Below, piece by piece: positions 1-5,547 of a stretch of 11,450 nucleotides of DNA; the first letter of the stretch is position 1; each line of letters starts with the position of its first letter. The DNA lies in assembly GCA_900543945.1 (NCBI GenBank), contig UQTN01000066.1, positions 1 through 11,450 of the forward strand, given 5' to 3'. The notes beneath the pieces were generated by a model. That model ran no database searches and was not told the DNA's origin. It worked only from the letters and a program-made list of their open reading frames with translations. This DNA comes from an uncultured Collinsella sp. (lineage in GTDB: Bacteria > Actinomycetota > Coriobacteriia > Coriobacteriales > Coriobacteriaceae). A program made the position numbers and the translations under genes.

Positions 1-50
1 GCCCATGCGCGCAAAAGTGCGTCGCGACAATCTGGGGCCCGTCCCCCTTA

Positions 51-64
51 ATATTTATAAATAT
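51..64. repeat. Perfect 14-bp AT palindrome downstream of xerD
   Basis: ATATTTATAAATAT is a perfect self-complementary sequence about 20 bp beyond the xerD stop. It is followed (minus strand) by a short GC-rich stretch with GGGG/CCCC complementarity near 34-47. It has no classical stem plus T-run, so it may be a weak terminator element or just an AT-rich spacer. Function unknown. Confidence 0.4.
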
Positions 65-81
65 GCAGGTCAGCGAGGTTG

Positions 82-1023
82 CTAGCGATGTGCCAGCGGA
101 TGCGCCGCCAGATAGACCTCGGTCAGTTGCGTGCGGTCGACATGCGTGTAGACCTGCGTGGTCGAAATGTCGGCATGGCCCAAAATCTCCTGCAGCACAC
201 GCAGGTCGGCACCGCCCGCGAGCATGTGGGTGGCAAAGGAGTGGCGCAAGGCATGGGGATGGAGCCCCACCAGCCCCACCTGGCGCCCATACCGCTCGCA
301 TATCGCATGCACGGCCTGGCGCGACAGGCGACGTCCGTTCTTATTTAAAAAGACCGCCGAGGTCTCGGTTCCGCGGGCATGGGCCGCCAAGCGAGAACGT
401 CCCTCAGTTACATAGAGCGTCAGAGCTCGCGCCGCGCTTCCCACCAGTGGGGACAGGCGTTCCTTTGAGCCCTTACCGCGAACGAGTACAAAGCCATCGT
501 CAATATGGATATCGCCCACATCGAGCCCAACCAGCTCACTCACACGCAAACCGCATCCGTAGAGCACTTCCAAGATGGCATGGTCGCGCAGTCCCATCTC
601 GCCCTCGGGAAAGTCTTGATCGAGCAGCGCCGAGACATCCTCCACCGATAGATACTCCGGCAAACGCTCAGCCTTTTTAGGCAGGCGCAACGCCGCCGTC
701 GGGTTTTGGGCCACGGCCCCATCGCGCACCAAAAAGGCATGCAGGCCCTTCACGGCAGCAAGCGCGCGCTCCACCGAGGCGTCGGAATAGCCTCCGTCGC
801 GGCGATCGGCGACAAAGCCCTCCACGACCTGACGGGTCACCTCTTCAAAAGACACAATACCCGCCCGCTCCAGATAGGCGCAGTACGTCGTCAGGTCACG
901 ACGATAGGCCACAATCGTGTTGCGCGCCAAGCCCCGCTCGACCGCGAGGTAATCAAGATACTCCCCCGCCGCCACGGCGAGCGACGAGGGAGTAGCTTCG
1001 GTATGTTCCTTATTCGCCGGCAC
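82..1023 (-). CDS. xerD: Site-specific tyrosine recombinase XerD
   Basis: Tyrosine recombinase of the XerC/XerD type, about 313 aa against roughly 300 for the family. It would act at the chromosomal dif site to resolve chromosome dimers. The N-terminal SAM-like core-binding domain spans about residues 15-105 and the catalytic domain 120-305. All catalytic residues are visible: R160 (CGLRVSEL), K184 (VRGKGSKERL), H257 and R260 (HPHALRHSFATHML), H283 (LGHADIS) and nucleophile Y292 (QVYTHV). Their spacing closely matches E. coli XerD. I place the start at GTG 1023. The frame stays open upstream to 1176, but that extension lies inside pyrG and reads as low-complexity Pro/Arg sequence, so it is very unlikely to be translated. 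The GTG comes 2 nt after the pyrG stop, which suggests co-transcription and translational coupling. XerC is a less likely identity; the pyrG linkage known from actinobacteria favours XerD. Confidence 0.92.
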   Translation of the reverse strand: MPANKEHTEATPSSLAVAAGEYLDYLAVERGLARNTIVAYRRDLTTYCAYLERAGIVSFEEVTRQVVEGFVADRRDGGYSDASVERALAAVKGLHAFLVRDGAVAQNPTAALRLPKKAERLPEYLSVEDVSALLDQDFPEGEMGLRDHAILEVLYGCGLRVSELVGLDVGDIHIDDGFVLVRGKGSKERLSPLVGSAARALTLYVTEGRSRLAAHARGTETSAVFLNKNGRRLSRQAVHAICERYGRQVGLVGLHPHALRHSFATHMLAGGADLRVLQEILGHADISTTQVYTHVDRTQLTEVYLAAHPLAHR

Positions 1024-1025
1024 CC

Positions 1026-2687
1026 TTAGTCCGTAGCGAGGTTCATGGGCGTCACCTGCAGACGGTCGACACCCTCGTGCTGGCCGATCGAGGCACGCAC
1101 GAACTCTCGGAACAGCGGCTGCGGGTTGGTCGGGCGGCTCTTGAACTCGGGGTGAGCCTGGGTTGCCACATACCACGGATGCACGTCGCGCGGCAGCTCG
1201 ACCATCTCGACCAGGCGCTCGTCGGGCGACAGACCCGAGATAACCAAACCGGCGTCCTCGAGCTGGTCGCGGAAGGCGTTGTTGAACTCAAAGCGGTGAC
1301 GGTGACGCTCGTAGACGAGTTCCTCGCCATATGCCTCGCGAGCAAGAGTATCGGCGGCGAGCTTGCACGGATAGGCGCCCAGGCGCATGGTGCCGCCCTT
1401 CTCGGTCACGTCCTCCTGCGAGCTCATCAGATCGATGACGCTATACGGACCGTCCGGATCAAACTCGGAGGAGCTGGCACCGGCAAGGCCAACGACATTG
1501 CGGGCGAACTCGCACACGGCGACCTGCATACCCAGGCAAATGCCCAGATACGGAATCTTGTGCTCACGGGCAAACTCGGCCGCGAGGATCTTGCCCTCCA
1601 GGGCGCGCTTGCCAAAGCCGCCGGGAACCAGGATGCCCGAGGCGTCGCCCAGAACCTCGGAGACATTCTGCTCGTCGAGGCTCTCGCCGTCGACCAGCTG
1701 GACGTCCACATGGCGATCGTAGAAGACGCCCGCATGGTGCAGGGCCTCGATAACCGACAGGTACGCATCGGGCAGCTGCGTGTACTTACCCACGACGGCG
1801 ATCTTCACCTTGTCGGCGTGATGGTTGGCGTGATTCTGTTTGCGCAGGAACTCGTTCCACTCGCTCATGTCGCGCTCACGCGGATCCAGACCAAGGCGCT
1901 CGCAAATGCGCAGGTCAAAGTCCTGCTCGGCAAGCAGCTGCGGAACATCGTAAATACTCGCGCAGTCCTCGTTGGTAAAGACGCAATCGGTGTCGACGTC
2001 GCAGAAGCTTGCGATCTTTCCGCGGATAGCGTCATCGATATGGTGGTCGGAGCGCAACACGATAATATCGGGCTGGATGCCAAAGCTGCGGAGCTCCTTG
2101 ACGGAATGCTGCGTGGGCTTGGTCTTGACCTCGTGGGCGGCGGCGATATAGGGAACGAGCGACACGTGGATGTAGCAGACGTTCTCGGGGCCGGCCTCCT
2201 TGCGGTACTGACGAATGGCCTCGACAAACGGTTGGGACTCGATGTCGCCGATCGTGCCGCCCAGCTCGGTGATGACTACATCGGAGCCGGTCTGCTCTTC
2301 GATGCGGCGGAACTTATCCTTAATGGCATTGGTGACGTGAGGAATCACCTGCACGGTACCGCCCAAAAAGTCGCCGCGACGCTCGCGGGCGATGAGGCTT
2401 TTGTAGATGGCACCGGTCGTAAAGTTGGAATCGCGGGTCAGGTTCTCATCAATAAAGCGCTCGTAATGACCCAGGTCCAGGTCGGACTCGTAACCATCCT
2501 CGGTTACAAAGACCTCACCATGCTGGAACGGGCTCATGGTACCGGGGTCGACGTTCAGATACGGGTCGGCCTTCTGCATCGTTACTTTGTAGCCACGCGA
2601 CTTGAGCAGACGGCCCAGCGAGGCCGCGGTGATACCCTTGCCCAGGGACGAAACCACGCCACCGGTTACGAACACATGCTTGGTCAT
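1026..2687 (-). CDS. pyrG: CTP synthase (glutamine-hydrolysing)
   Basis: Catalyses UTP + ATP + glutamine to CTP, the last step of de novo pyrimidine nucleotide synthesis in the cytosol. The 553-aa length fits the family. The N-terminal amidoligase domain (about 1-270) opens with the signature MTKHVFVTGGVVSSLGKG containing the P-loop (G10-G18), and ELGGTIGDIE sits at 141-150. A class I glutamine amidotransferase domain follows (about 295-540) with the oxyanion region PGGFGKR at 355-361, nucleophile C384 in GICLGMQ, and H512/E514 in AHPEFKSRP. The ATG is preceded by a modest AGGT ribosome-binding site 9-10 nt upstream. A plausible promoter and a leader hairpin lie upstream. It is the first gene of a likely pyrG-xerD unit. 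No disruption is seen. Confidence 0.98.
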   Translation of the reverse strand: MTKHVFVTGGVVSSLGKGITAASLGRLLKSRGYKVTMQKADPYLNVDPGTMSPFQHGEVFVTEDGYESDLDLGHYERFIDENLTRDSNFTTGAIYKSLIARERRGDFLGGTVQVIPHVTNAIKDKFRRIEEQTGSDVVITELGGTIGDIESQPFVEAIRQYRKEAGPENVCYIHVSLVPYIAAAHEVKTKPTQHSVKELRSFGIQPDIIVLRSDHHIDDAIRGKIASFCDVDTDCVFTNEDCASIYDVPQLLAEQDFDLRICERLGLDPRERDMSEWNEFLRKQNHANHHADKVKIAVVGKYTQLPDAYLSVIEALHHAGVFYDRHVDVQLVDGESLDEQNVSEVLGDASGILVPGGFGKRALEGKILAAEFAREHKIPYLGICLGMQVAVCEFARNVVGLAGASSSEFDPDGPYSVIDLMSSQEDVTEKGGTMRLGAYPCKLAADTLAREAYGEELVYERHRHRFEFNNAFRDQLEDAGLVISGLSPDERLVEMVELPRDVHPWYVATQAHPEFKSRPTNPQPLFREFVRASIGQHEGVDRLQVTPMNLATD

Positions 2688-2705
2688 ATTGAGTTACCTG
2701 CGCTT

Positions 2706-2737
2706 CCCGTAGAAGTTGTTTATCCACATCTTACGGG
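2706..2737 (-). other. Hairpin in the pyrG leader
   Basis: CCCGTA (2706-2711) pairs with TACGGG (2732-2737) around a 20-nt loop in the 5' untranslated region of pyrG, between the predicted promoter and the start codon. No T-run follows on the minus strand, so it is not a standard attenuator. pyrG in Bacillus is controlled in its leader, but that mechanism uses a terminator and an initial G-run, neither of which I recognise here. Possibly only a stabilising stem. Confidence 0.3.
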
Positions 2738-2745
2738 TCTTCATT

Positions 2746-2774
2746 GTAATACTCGCGCCGCGGACCGTTCGCAA
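2746..2774 (-). promoter_or_regulatory. Predicted sigma-70-type promoter of pyrG
   Basis: On the minus strand a -35-like TTGCGA (2769-2774) is followed by a 17-bp spacer and a -10-like TATTAC (2746-2751). Each hexamer matches the consensus at 4 of 6 positions. The site is about 60 nt upstream of the pyrG ATG and downstream of the terminator of the preceding gene, the expected place for a pyrG-xerD promoter. Prediction only. Confidence 0.45.
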
Positions 2775-2808
2775 TTTTTCTCGCGTGCGATTGCATTTCT
2801 CAATCTTG

Positions 2809-2841
2809 AAACAAAACGCCGCCCAGTTTCCCAAGCGGCGT
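2809..2841 (-). terminator. Rho-independent terminator after the winged-helix gene
   Basis: On the minus strand, ACGCCGC (2835-2841) and GCGGCGT (2816-2822) form a 7-bp GC-rich stem around a 12-nt loop, followed by TTTGTTTC. It lies 25 bp beyond the stop of the small regulator gene and separates it from pyrG. Confidence 0.8.
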
Positions 2842-2865
2842 CGCTATGGCAAGGGTTACATGCTG

Positions 2866-3204
2866 CTATCGATCAGCAACCTCGTCCTCAAGCATTTCTT
2901 GAACGAGCATGCCGGTACGGACGCCCTCAAGATACCACTCGCCACGTTCGGTGAGGCAAATGCCATTTGCAAGCTGACCGCCGTCGTCGCTATAACGCGA
3001 GACGACATCAATCATACCTTCGGAATCCAAGCGATCGATTGCGGCGCGGGCACGATACGGCGAAACCCCCACGCGCTCGGCAAGCGTTTTGCGCGAGAAA
3101 CCATACGGCCCGCCATTGTCTTCGGTTTGCTGGTCGATCTCCATCAACACCAGCACCTCGACACGCTTCATATCGTTGACACTCGCACGACCCTTGCCCG
3201 CCAT
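2866..3204 (-). CDS. Small winged-helix DNA-binding protein
   Basis: A 112-aa protein that reads as a single winged-helix domain and is probably a transcriptional regulator. After a basic N-terminus, residues 12-24 form a hydrophobic helix. The helix-turn-helix spans about 36-63 (FSRKTLAERVGVSPYRARAA, then IDRLDSEGMI), and a wing-like strand pair lies at 66-86 before a C-terminal acidic helix (87-112). This layout resembles MarR/PadR-like or Rrf2-like small regulators, but I cannot assign a named family. There is no ligand domain or Cys cluster. I chose ATG 3204 because AGGAGG sits 5 nt upstream; an in-frame ATG at 3258 would add 18 residues but lacks comparable support. It appears monocistronic, with its own terminator. 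Targets are unknown. Confidence 0.8.
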   Translation of the reverse strand: MAGKGRASVNDMKRVEVLVLMEIDQQTEDNGGPYGFSRKTLAERVGVSPYRARAAIDRLDSEGMIDVVSRYSDDGGQLANGICLTERGEWYLEGVRTGMLVQEMLEDEVADR

Positions 3205-3215
3205 AGCAGCCTCCT
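3205..3215 (-). promoter_or_regulatory. Strong ribosome-binding site that sets the regulator's start
   Basis: Minus strand AGGAGG followed by CTGCT and then ATG (3204-3202). This near-perfect Shine-Dalgarno at 5-nt spacing decides the start of the winged-helix protein against the longer in-frame ATG at 3258. Confidence 0.8.
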
Positions 3216-3321
3216 CAAACCGAGCACGAGCATCTAACGCGCCGTGCGCGACCGACACACCTCACGATGGCAGGTAATAACCATCATGCGGCATCCCGCT
3301 AAGGATGAAACAGTTACGGTT

Positions 3322-3329
3322 ATTGTATA
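3322..3329 (-). promoter_or_regulatory. Possible -10 element upstream of the winged-helix gene
   Basis: Minus strand TATACAAT resembles a -10 box about 120 nt upstream of the start codon. No good -35 hexamer is found 16-18 bp further upstream. The leader between it and the gene also holds a GATGG/CCATC inverted repeat (about 3266-3285), a conceivable hairpin or operator. Weak prediction. Confidence 0.28.
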
Positions 3330-3392
3330 CCGCTCAAATTGTTTCTAGGCAGGTAAACGGCTATTTTTCGCCGAAATAGGCGCTTTATTGAT

Positions 3393-3427
3393 CAAAAAGC
3401 CGTACCGGGCGCTAACTCGATACGGCC
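3393..3427 (-). terminator. Rho-independent terminator of the DUF1846 gene
   Basis: On the minus strand GCCGTA (3421-3426) pairs with TACGGC (3399-3404) across a 16-nt loop and is followed directly by TTTTTGATC. It lies about 35 bp past the stop of the DUF1846 gene. A second small hairpin, CTATTT/AAATAG (3361-3379), follows. Confidence 0.75.
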
Positions 3428-3460
3428 AAAATGCAATGCAATTACCGCGGTGCTTCAAAC

Positions 3461-4942
3461 TTAGCGATGGAAGAAACCGCGGCGCTCAAACTTGGGCTCG
3501 CAGCACACGTTGATACCCAGTTTGCGCAGTACCGTCTCGTCCGTCGGCGAGATGATCACGCTAAAGAAGGCATCGCAACCGCGCAACTGCTCCAGGCCCG
3601 AAAGGACGCGAGCGGCCGTCTCACTCGTGGCCGAGGTGATCGACAGCGCCATAAGCGTCTCGTCGGTGTGGAGGCGCGGGTTTTTACTTCCCAGGAAATG
3701 CGTCTTGAGCTTGCTGATGGGCTCGATCGCCTCATCGCTAATGACCTCGAGCTCAAGGTCGACGCCCGAGACATGCTTGAGGGCGTTCATAATGAGCGAA
3801 CTTGCGGCGCCCAGGCGCGTGGAGGTCTTGCCGGTCACCACGGAGCCATCGGGCATGACCATGGCACCCACGGGACCACCCGTCAGCTGCTCCCTGGTGA
3901 GGGCCGCCGAGCGCGCCGGTGAGTAGTTCTTATCGATGCCGGCTTTCTTCATAATAATCTTGAGACGGTCGACTTGCTCATCGCCCACGCCGGTACGGCG
4001 CACATTTTCGACCGCGGTAAAGTAGCGGCGGACGATCTCCATCTTGGAAGCGTCGCGGCAGGCATCGTCATCGGTGATGGCAAAGCCGACCATATTGACG
4101 CCCATGTCCGTAGGGCTCTGGTAGGGGCTCTTGCCCAGGATCTTTTCCATCAGGGCACGGACTACCGGGAAGGCCTCGACGTCGCGGTTGTAGTTGACCG
4201 TGGTCTTGTTGTAGGCCTCAAGGTGGAACGAATCGATGATATTGGCGTCGTCGAGGTCAGCCGTGGCGGCCTCGTAGGCAATATTGACCGGATGCGTCAG
4301 AGGAAGATTCCAGACCGGGAAGGTCTCAAACTTGGCATAGCCGGCGGCGGTACCGTGCTTATGCTCGTAATACAGCTGCGAGAGGCAAGTGGCGAGCTTG
4401 CCCGAGCCAGGGCCGGGCGCCGTCACGACGACGAGCGGACGGGTGGTCTCGACAAACTCGTTCTTGCCGTAGCCATCGTCGGACACGATCAGATCGACAT
4501 CGTGCGGATACCCCTCGATGGGATAGTGCAGCTTGGCGGGAATACCGAGCGCGTTCAGGCGGTTGCGGAACACATCGGCAGCAGGCTGGCCGGCGTACTG
4601 GGTGATGACCACAGCCGCGACGGCAAAGCCGTTGCCGCGGAACAGGTCAACCAGGCGCAGCACATCCTCGTCATAGGTAATACCAAGGTCACCACGAGCC
4701 TTGTTTTTCTCGATGTGGTTCGCGTTGATCGCGATGATAACCTCGACATCGTCGGCGATGCTCTTGAGCATGCGGAACTTGCTGTCCGGTTCAAAACCCG
4801 GTAGCACGCGGCTCGCATGATAGTCATCGAACAGCTTACCGCCAAACTCCAAATAGAGCTTGCCACCAAACTGCGAGATGCGCTCCTTAATGTGAGCAGC
4901 CTGCAGCTCGATATACTTCGCGTTGTCGAAACCCTGGCGCAT
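3461..4942 (-). CDS. DUF1846 (UPF0371) family protein
   Basis: A 493-aa cytosolic protein of the DUF1846/UPF0371 family, recognised from its start (GFDNAKYIELQAAHIKERI) and the following FGGKLYLEFGGKLFDDYHAS block. Family members are about 500 aa and widespread in Firmicutes and Actinobacteria; structures exist, but I know of no established function. Visible features are a Walker-A-like stretch APGPGSGKLAT at 175-185 and a conserved HPVNIAYEAATADLDD block (217-232). The C-terminal third has GDEQVDRL (320-327) and SPARSAALTREQL (341-353). The P-loop resemblance suggests nucleotide or phosphate binding, which is inference. GGGAG lies 6 nt before the ATG. The gene stands alone, with a consensus -10 upstream and a terminator downstream. 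No truncation is seen. Confidence 0.9.
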   Translation of the reverse strand: MRQGFDNAKYIELQAAHIKERISQFGGKLYLEFGGKLFDDYHASRVLPGFEPDSKFRMLKSIADDVEVIIAINANHIEKNKARGDLGITYDEDVLRLVDLFRGNGFAVAAVVITQYAGQPAADVFRNRLNALGIPAKLHYPIEGYPHDVDLIVSDDGYGKNEFVETTRPLVVVTAPGPGSGKLATCLSQLYYEHKHGTAAGYAKFETFPVWNLPLTHPVNIAYEAATADLDDANIIDSFHLEAYNKTTVNYNRDVEAFPVVRALMEKILGKSPYQSPTDMGVNMVGFAITDDDACRDASKMEIVRRYFTAVENVRRTGVGDEQVDRLKIIMKKAGIDKNYSPARSAALTREQLTGGPVGAMVMPDGSVVTGKTSTRLGAASSLIMNALKHVSGVDLELEVISDEAIEPISKLKTHFLGSKNPRLHTDETLMALSITSATSETAARVLSGLEQLRGCDAFFSVIISPTDETVLRKLGINVCCEPKFERRGFFHR

Positions 4943-4983
4943 GTATGGCTCCCGTCCCGTTTCGTAAATTAAGTTCCTACGCG

Positions 4984-5012
4984 ATTATAACGGAGCCCGC
5001 CCTCCCCGATAA
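4984..5012 (-). promoter_or_regulatory. Promoter of the DUF1846 gene
   Basis: The minus strand shows a perfect -10 TATAAT (4984-4989) about 42 nt upstream of the ATG. At a 17-bp spacing the -35 position reads TTATCG (5007-5012), only 3 of 6 to consensus. A good -10 with a poor -35 suggests moderate or activator-aided expression. Confidence 0.6.
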
Positions 5013-5051
5013 CCAGACCATCAACAGGCACCAACCAAACACGCCATCGAT

Positions 5052-5120
5052 AAGTTGCGGTGAAATAGCTCCTGTTTAACCCCTCAAGACGGCCAAACGG
5101 GAACTATTCCACCGCAACTT
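5052..5120. repeat. Long imperfect inverted repeat (26-bp arms)
   Basis: Arm 5052-5077 begins AAGTTGCGGT and arm 5095-5120 ends ACCGCAACTT. The arms match at 23 of 26 positions across a 17-nt spacer. A transcript would fold into a long stem-loop on either strand. It does not sit next to a stop codon and has no T-run on the minus side; on the plus side it is followed by CCCCTTTT. It may belong to a dispersed intergenic repeat family. Confidence 0.75.
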
Positions 5121-5126
5121 CCCCTT

Positions 5127-5159
5127 TTGGCGCAAATTAACCTGACCCCTTTGCACCAA
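5127..5159. repeat. Inverted repeat with a GGGGTCAGGTTAA core
   Basis: TTGGCGCAAA (5127-5136) and TTTGCACCAA (5150-5159) are inverted copies at 9 of 10 positions around a 13-nt spacer reading TTAACCTGACCCC. It lies 6 bp from the larger inverted repeat at 5052-5120, so the pair looks like one compound element. REP-like or MITE-like by appearance only; no transposase is nearby. Confidence 0.6.
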
Positions 5160-5260
5160 CAGCAGAAACGTCGCGGGCAGAGAACGGACAGCGAACAGGC
5201 GCCAGAGCGAGCAAGCCGCCCCCTGCGCCAACAATGGCAGCGCCGCAGGTTGAGCATAAG

Positions 5261-5325
5261 TCAGCGAAAGCCCACCAGGGCGAGCAAGGTGACGTGAAAG
5301 AGGAGGGCATAGGCCTTTTGGCCAT
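5261..5325 (-). pseudogene. Possible remnant of a YfcC-carrier gene 5' end
   Basis: On the minus strand from ATG 5325 the translation starts MAKRPMPSSFT. This matches 8 of 10 residues with KKRGMPSSFT near the start of the intact carrier at 5548-7026, with synonymous third-base differences. After a shift of frame the next codons read TLLALVGF, like ILLALLAIV in the intact protein, and then hit TGA at 5261-5263. This would be a frameshifted scrap of a duplicated or ancestral carrier gene lying just downstream of the intact one. The match is short and could be chance. Confidence 0.25.
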
Positions 5326-5378
5326 GCCCGACGATTGAACGTCAGATTGCCGCTCTGGCGGGCTTGCAGCGTCGAGTG

Positions 5379-5406
5379 GTTCCGGCGTTTGGTAAAACGC
5401 CGGAAC
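5379..5406. repeat. Perfect 12-bp stem hairpin
   Basis: GTTCCGGCGTTT (5379-5390) and its exact complement (5395-5406) flank a GGTA tetraloop. No T-run follows on either strand. It is the most distal of several hairpins downstream of the carrier gene, so it may stabilise or help end that transcript. Confidence 0.7.
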
Positions 5407-5445
5407 ACAAGAGCGCCTCCCCCCGCGCACGGAACGGGAGGAGGC
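5405..5445 (-). terminator. Probable terminator downstream of the carrier gene
   Basis: On the minus strand GCCTCCTCCCG (5435-5445) pairs with CGGGGGGAGGC (5415-5425), an 11-bp stem with one T-G wobble and a 9-nt loop, followed by the moderately T-rich GCTCTTGTGTT. The wobble pairs only in the minus-strand transcript, which supports that direction. It is about 100 bp past the carrier stop. Confidence 0.5.
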
Positions 5446-5461
5446 TAAAGGTAGGAGTCTA

Positions 5462-5547
5462 CCGGTGGGGTTACCCCACCGGACAGACGATGACCAGGTG
5501 ATCCTTTACAGGATCGTCATGGTTTCCGTGGGGTACCCAAGGGGTAC
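5462..5547 (-). repeat. Three tandem hairpins directly after the carrier stop
   Basis: Three perfect palindromic stems follow one another: GTACCC/GGGTAC (5533-5547, abutting the stop codon), GATCCT/AGGATC (5500-5515) and CCGGTGGGGT/ACCCCACCGG (5462-5482). None has a clear T-run. Together with the stems at 5379-5445 they make a heavily structured 3' untranslated region, perhaps protecting or punctuating the arc mRNA. Confidence 0.6.

Larger units (their letters stand above)
4943..5547. other. 605-bp intergenic region between the DUF1846 gene and the arc locus
   Basis: I see no supportable intact gene here. The two longest minus-strand reading frames (5076-5408 and 5137-5430) lack a ribosome-binding site and read as low-complexity sequence. 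The contents, from high to low coordinates, are: a cluster of hairpins just after the carrier gene (5379-5547), a roughly 65-bp stretch that may be a remnant of a YfcC-carrier N-terminus (5261-5325), a stretch with no recognised signal (5160-5260), two adjacent inverted repeats (5052-5159), and the DUF1846 promoter (4984-5012). Confidence 0.7.

Noticed and set aside
1024..1176. N-terminal extension of xerD to an ATG at 1176
   Set aside because: It would overlap the C-terminus of pyrG by about 150 bp and encode Pro/Arg-rich sequence unlike any XerD N-terminus. GTG 1023 gives the normal length.
1077..2954. Long plus-strand open frame (625 codons) opposite pyrG
   Set aside because: It is antisense to the well-supported pyrG gene, has no family resemblance and results from the GC-rich codon usage of the true gene.
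5076..5430. Two overlapping minus-strand frames as small genes
   Set aside because: They have no Shine-Dalgarno, run through the hairpins and inverted repeats, and show no coherent protein. Only the short YfcC-like match at 5261-5325 was kept, as a possible remnant.
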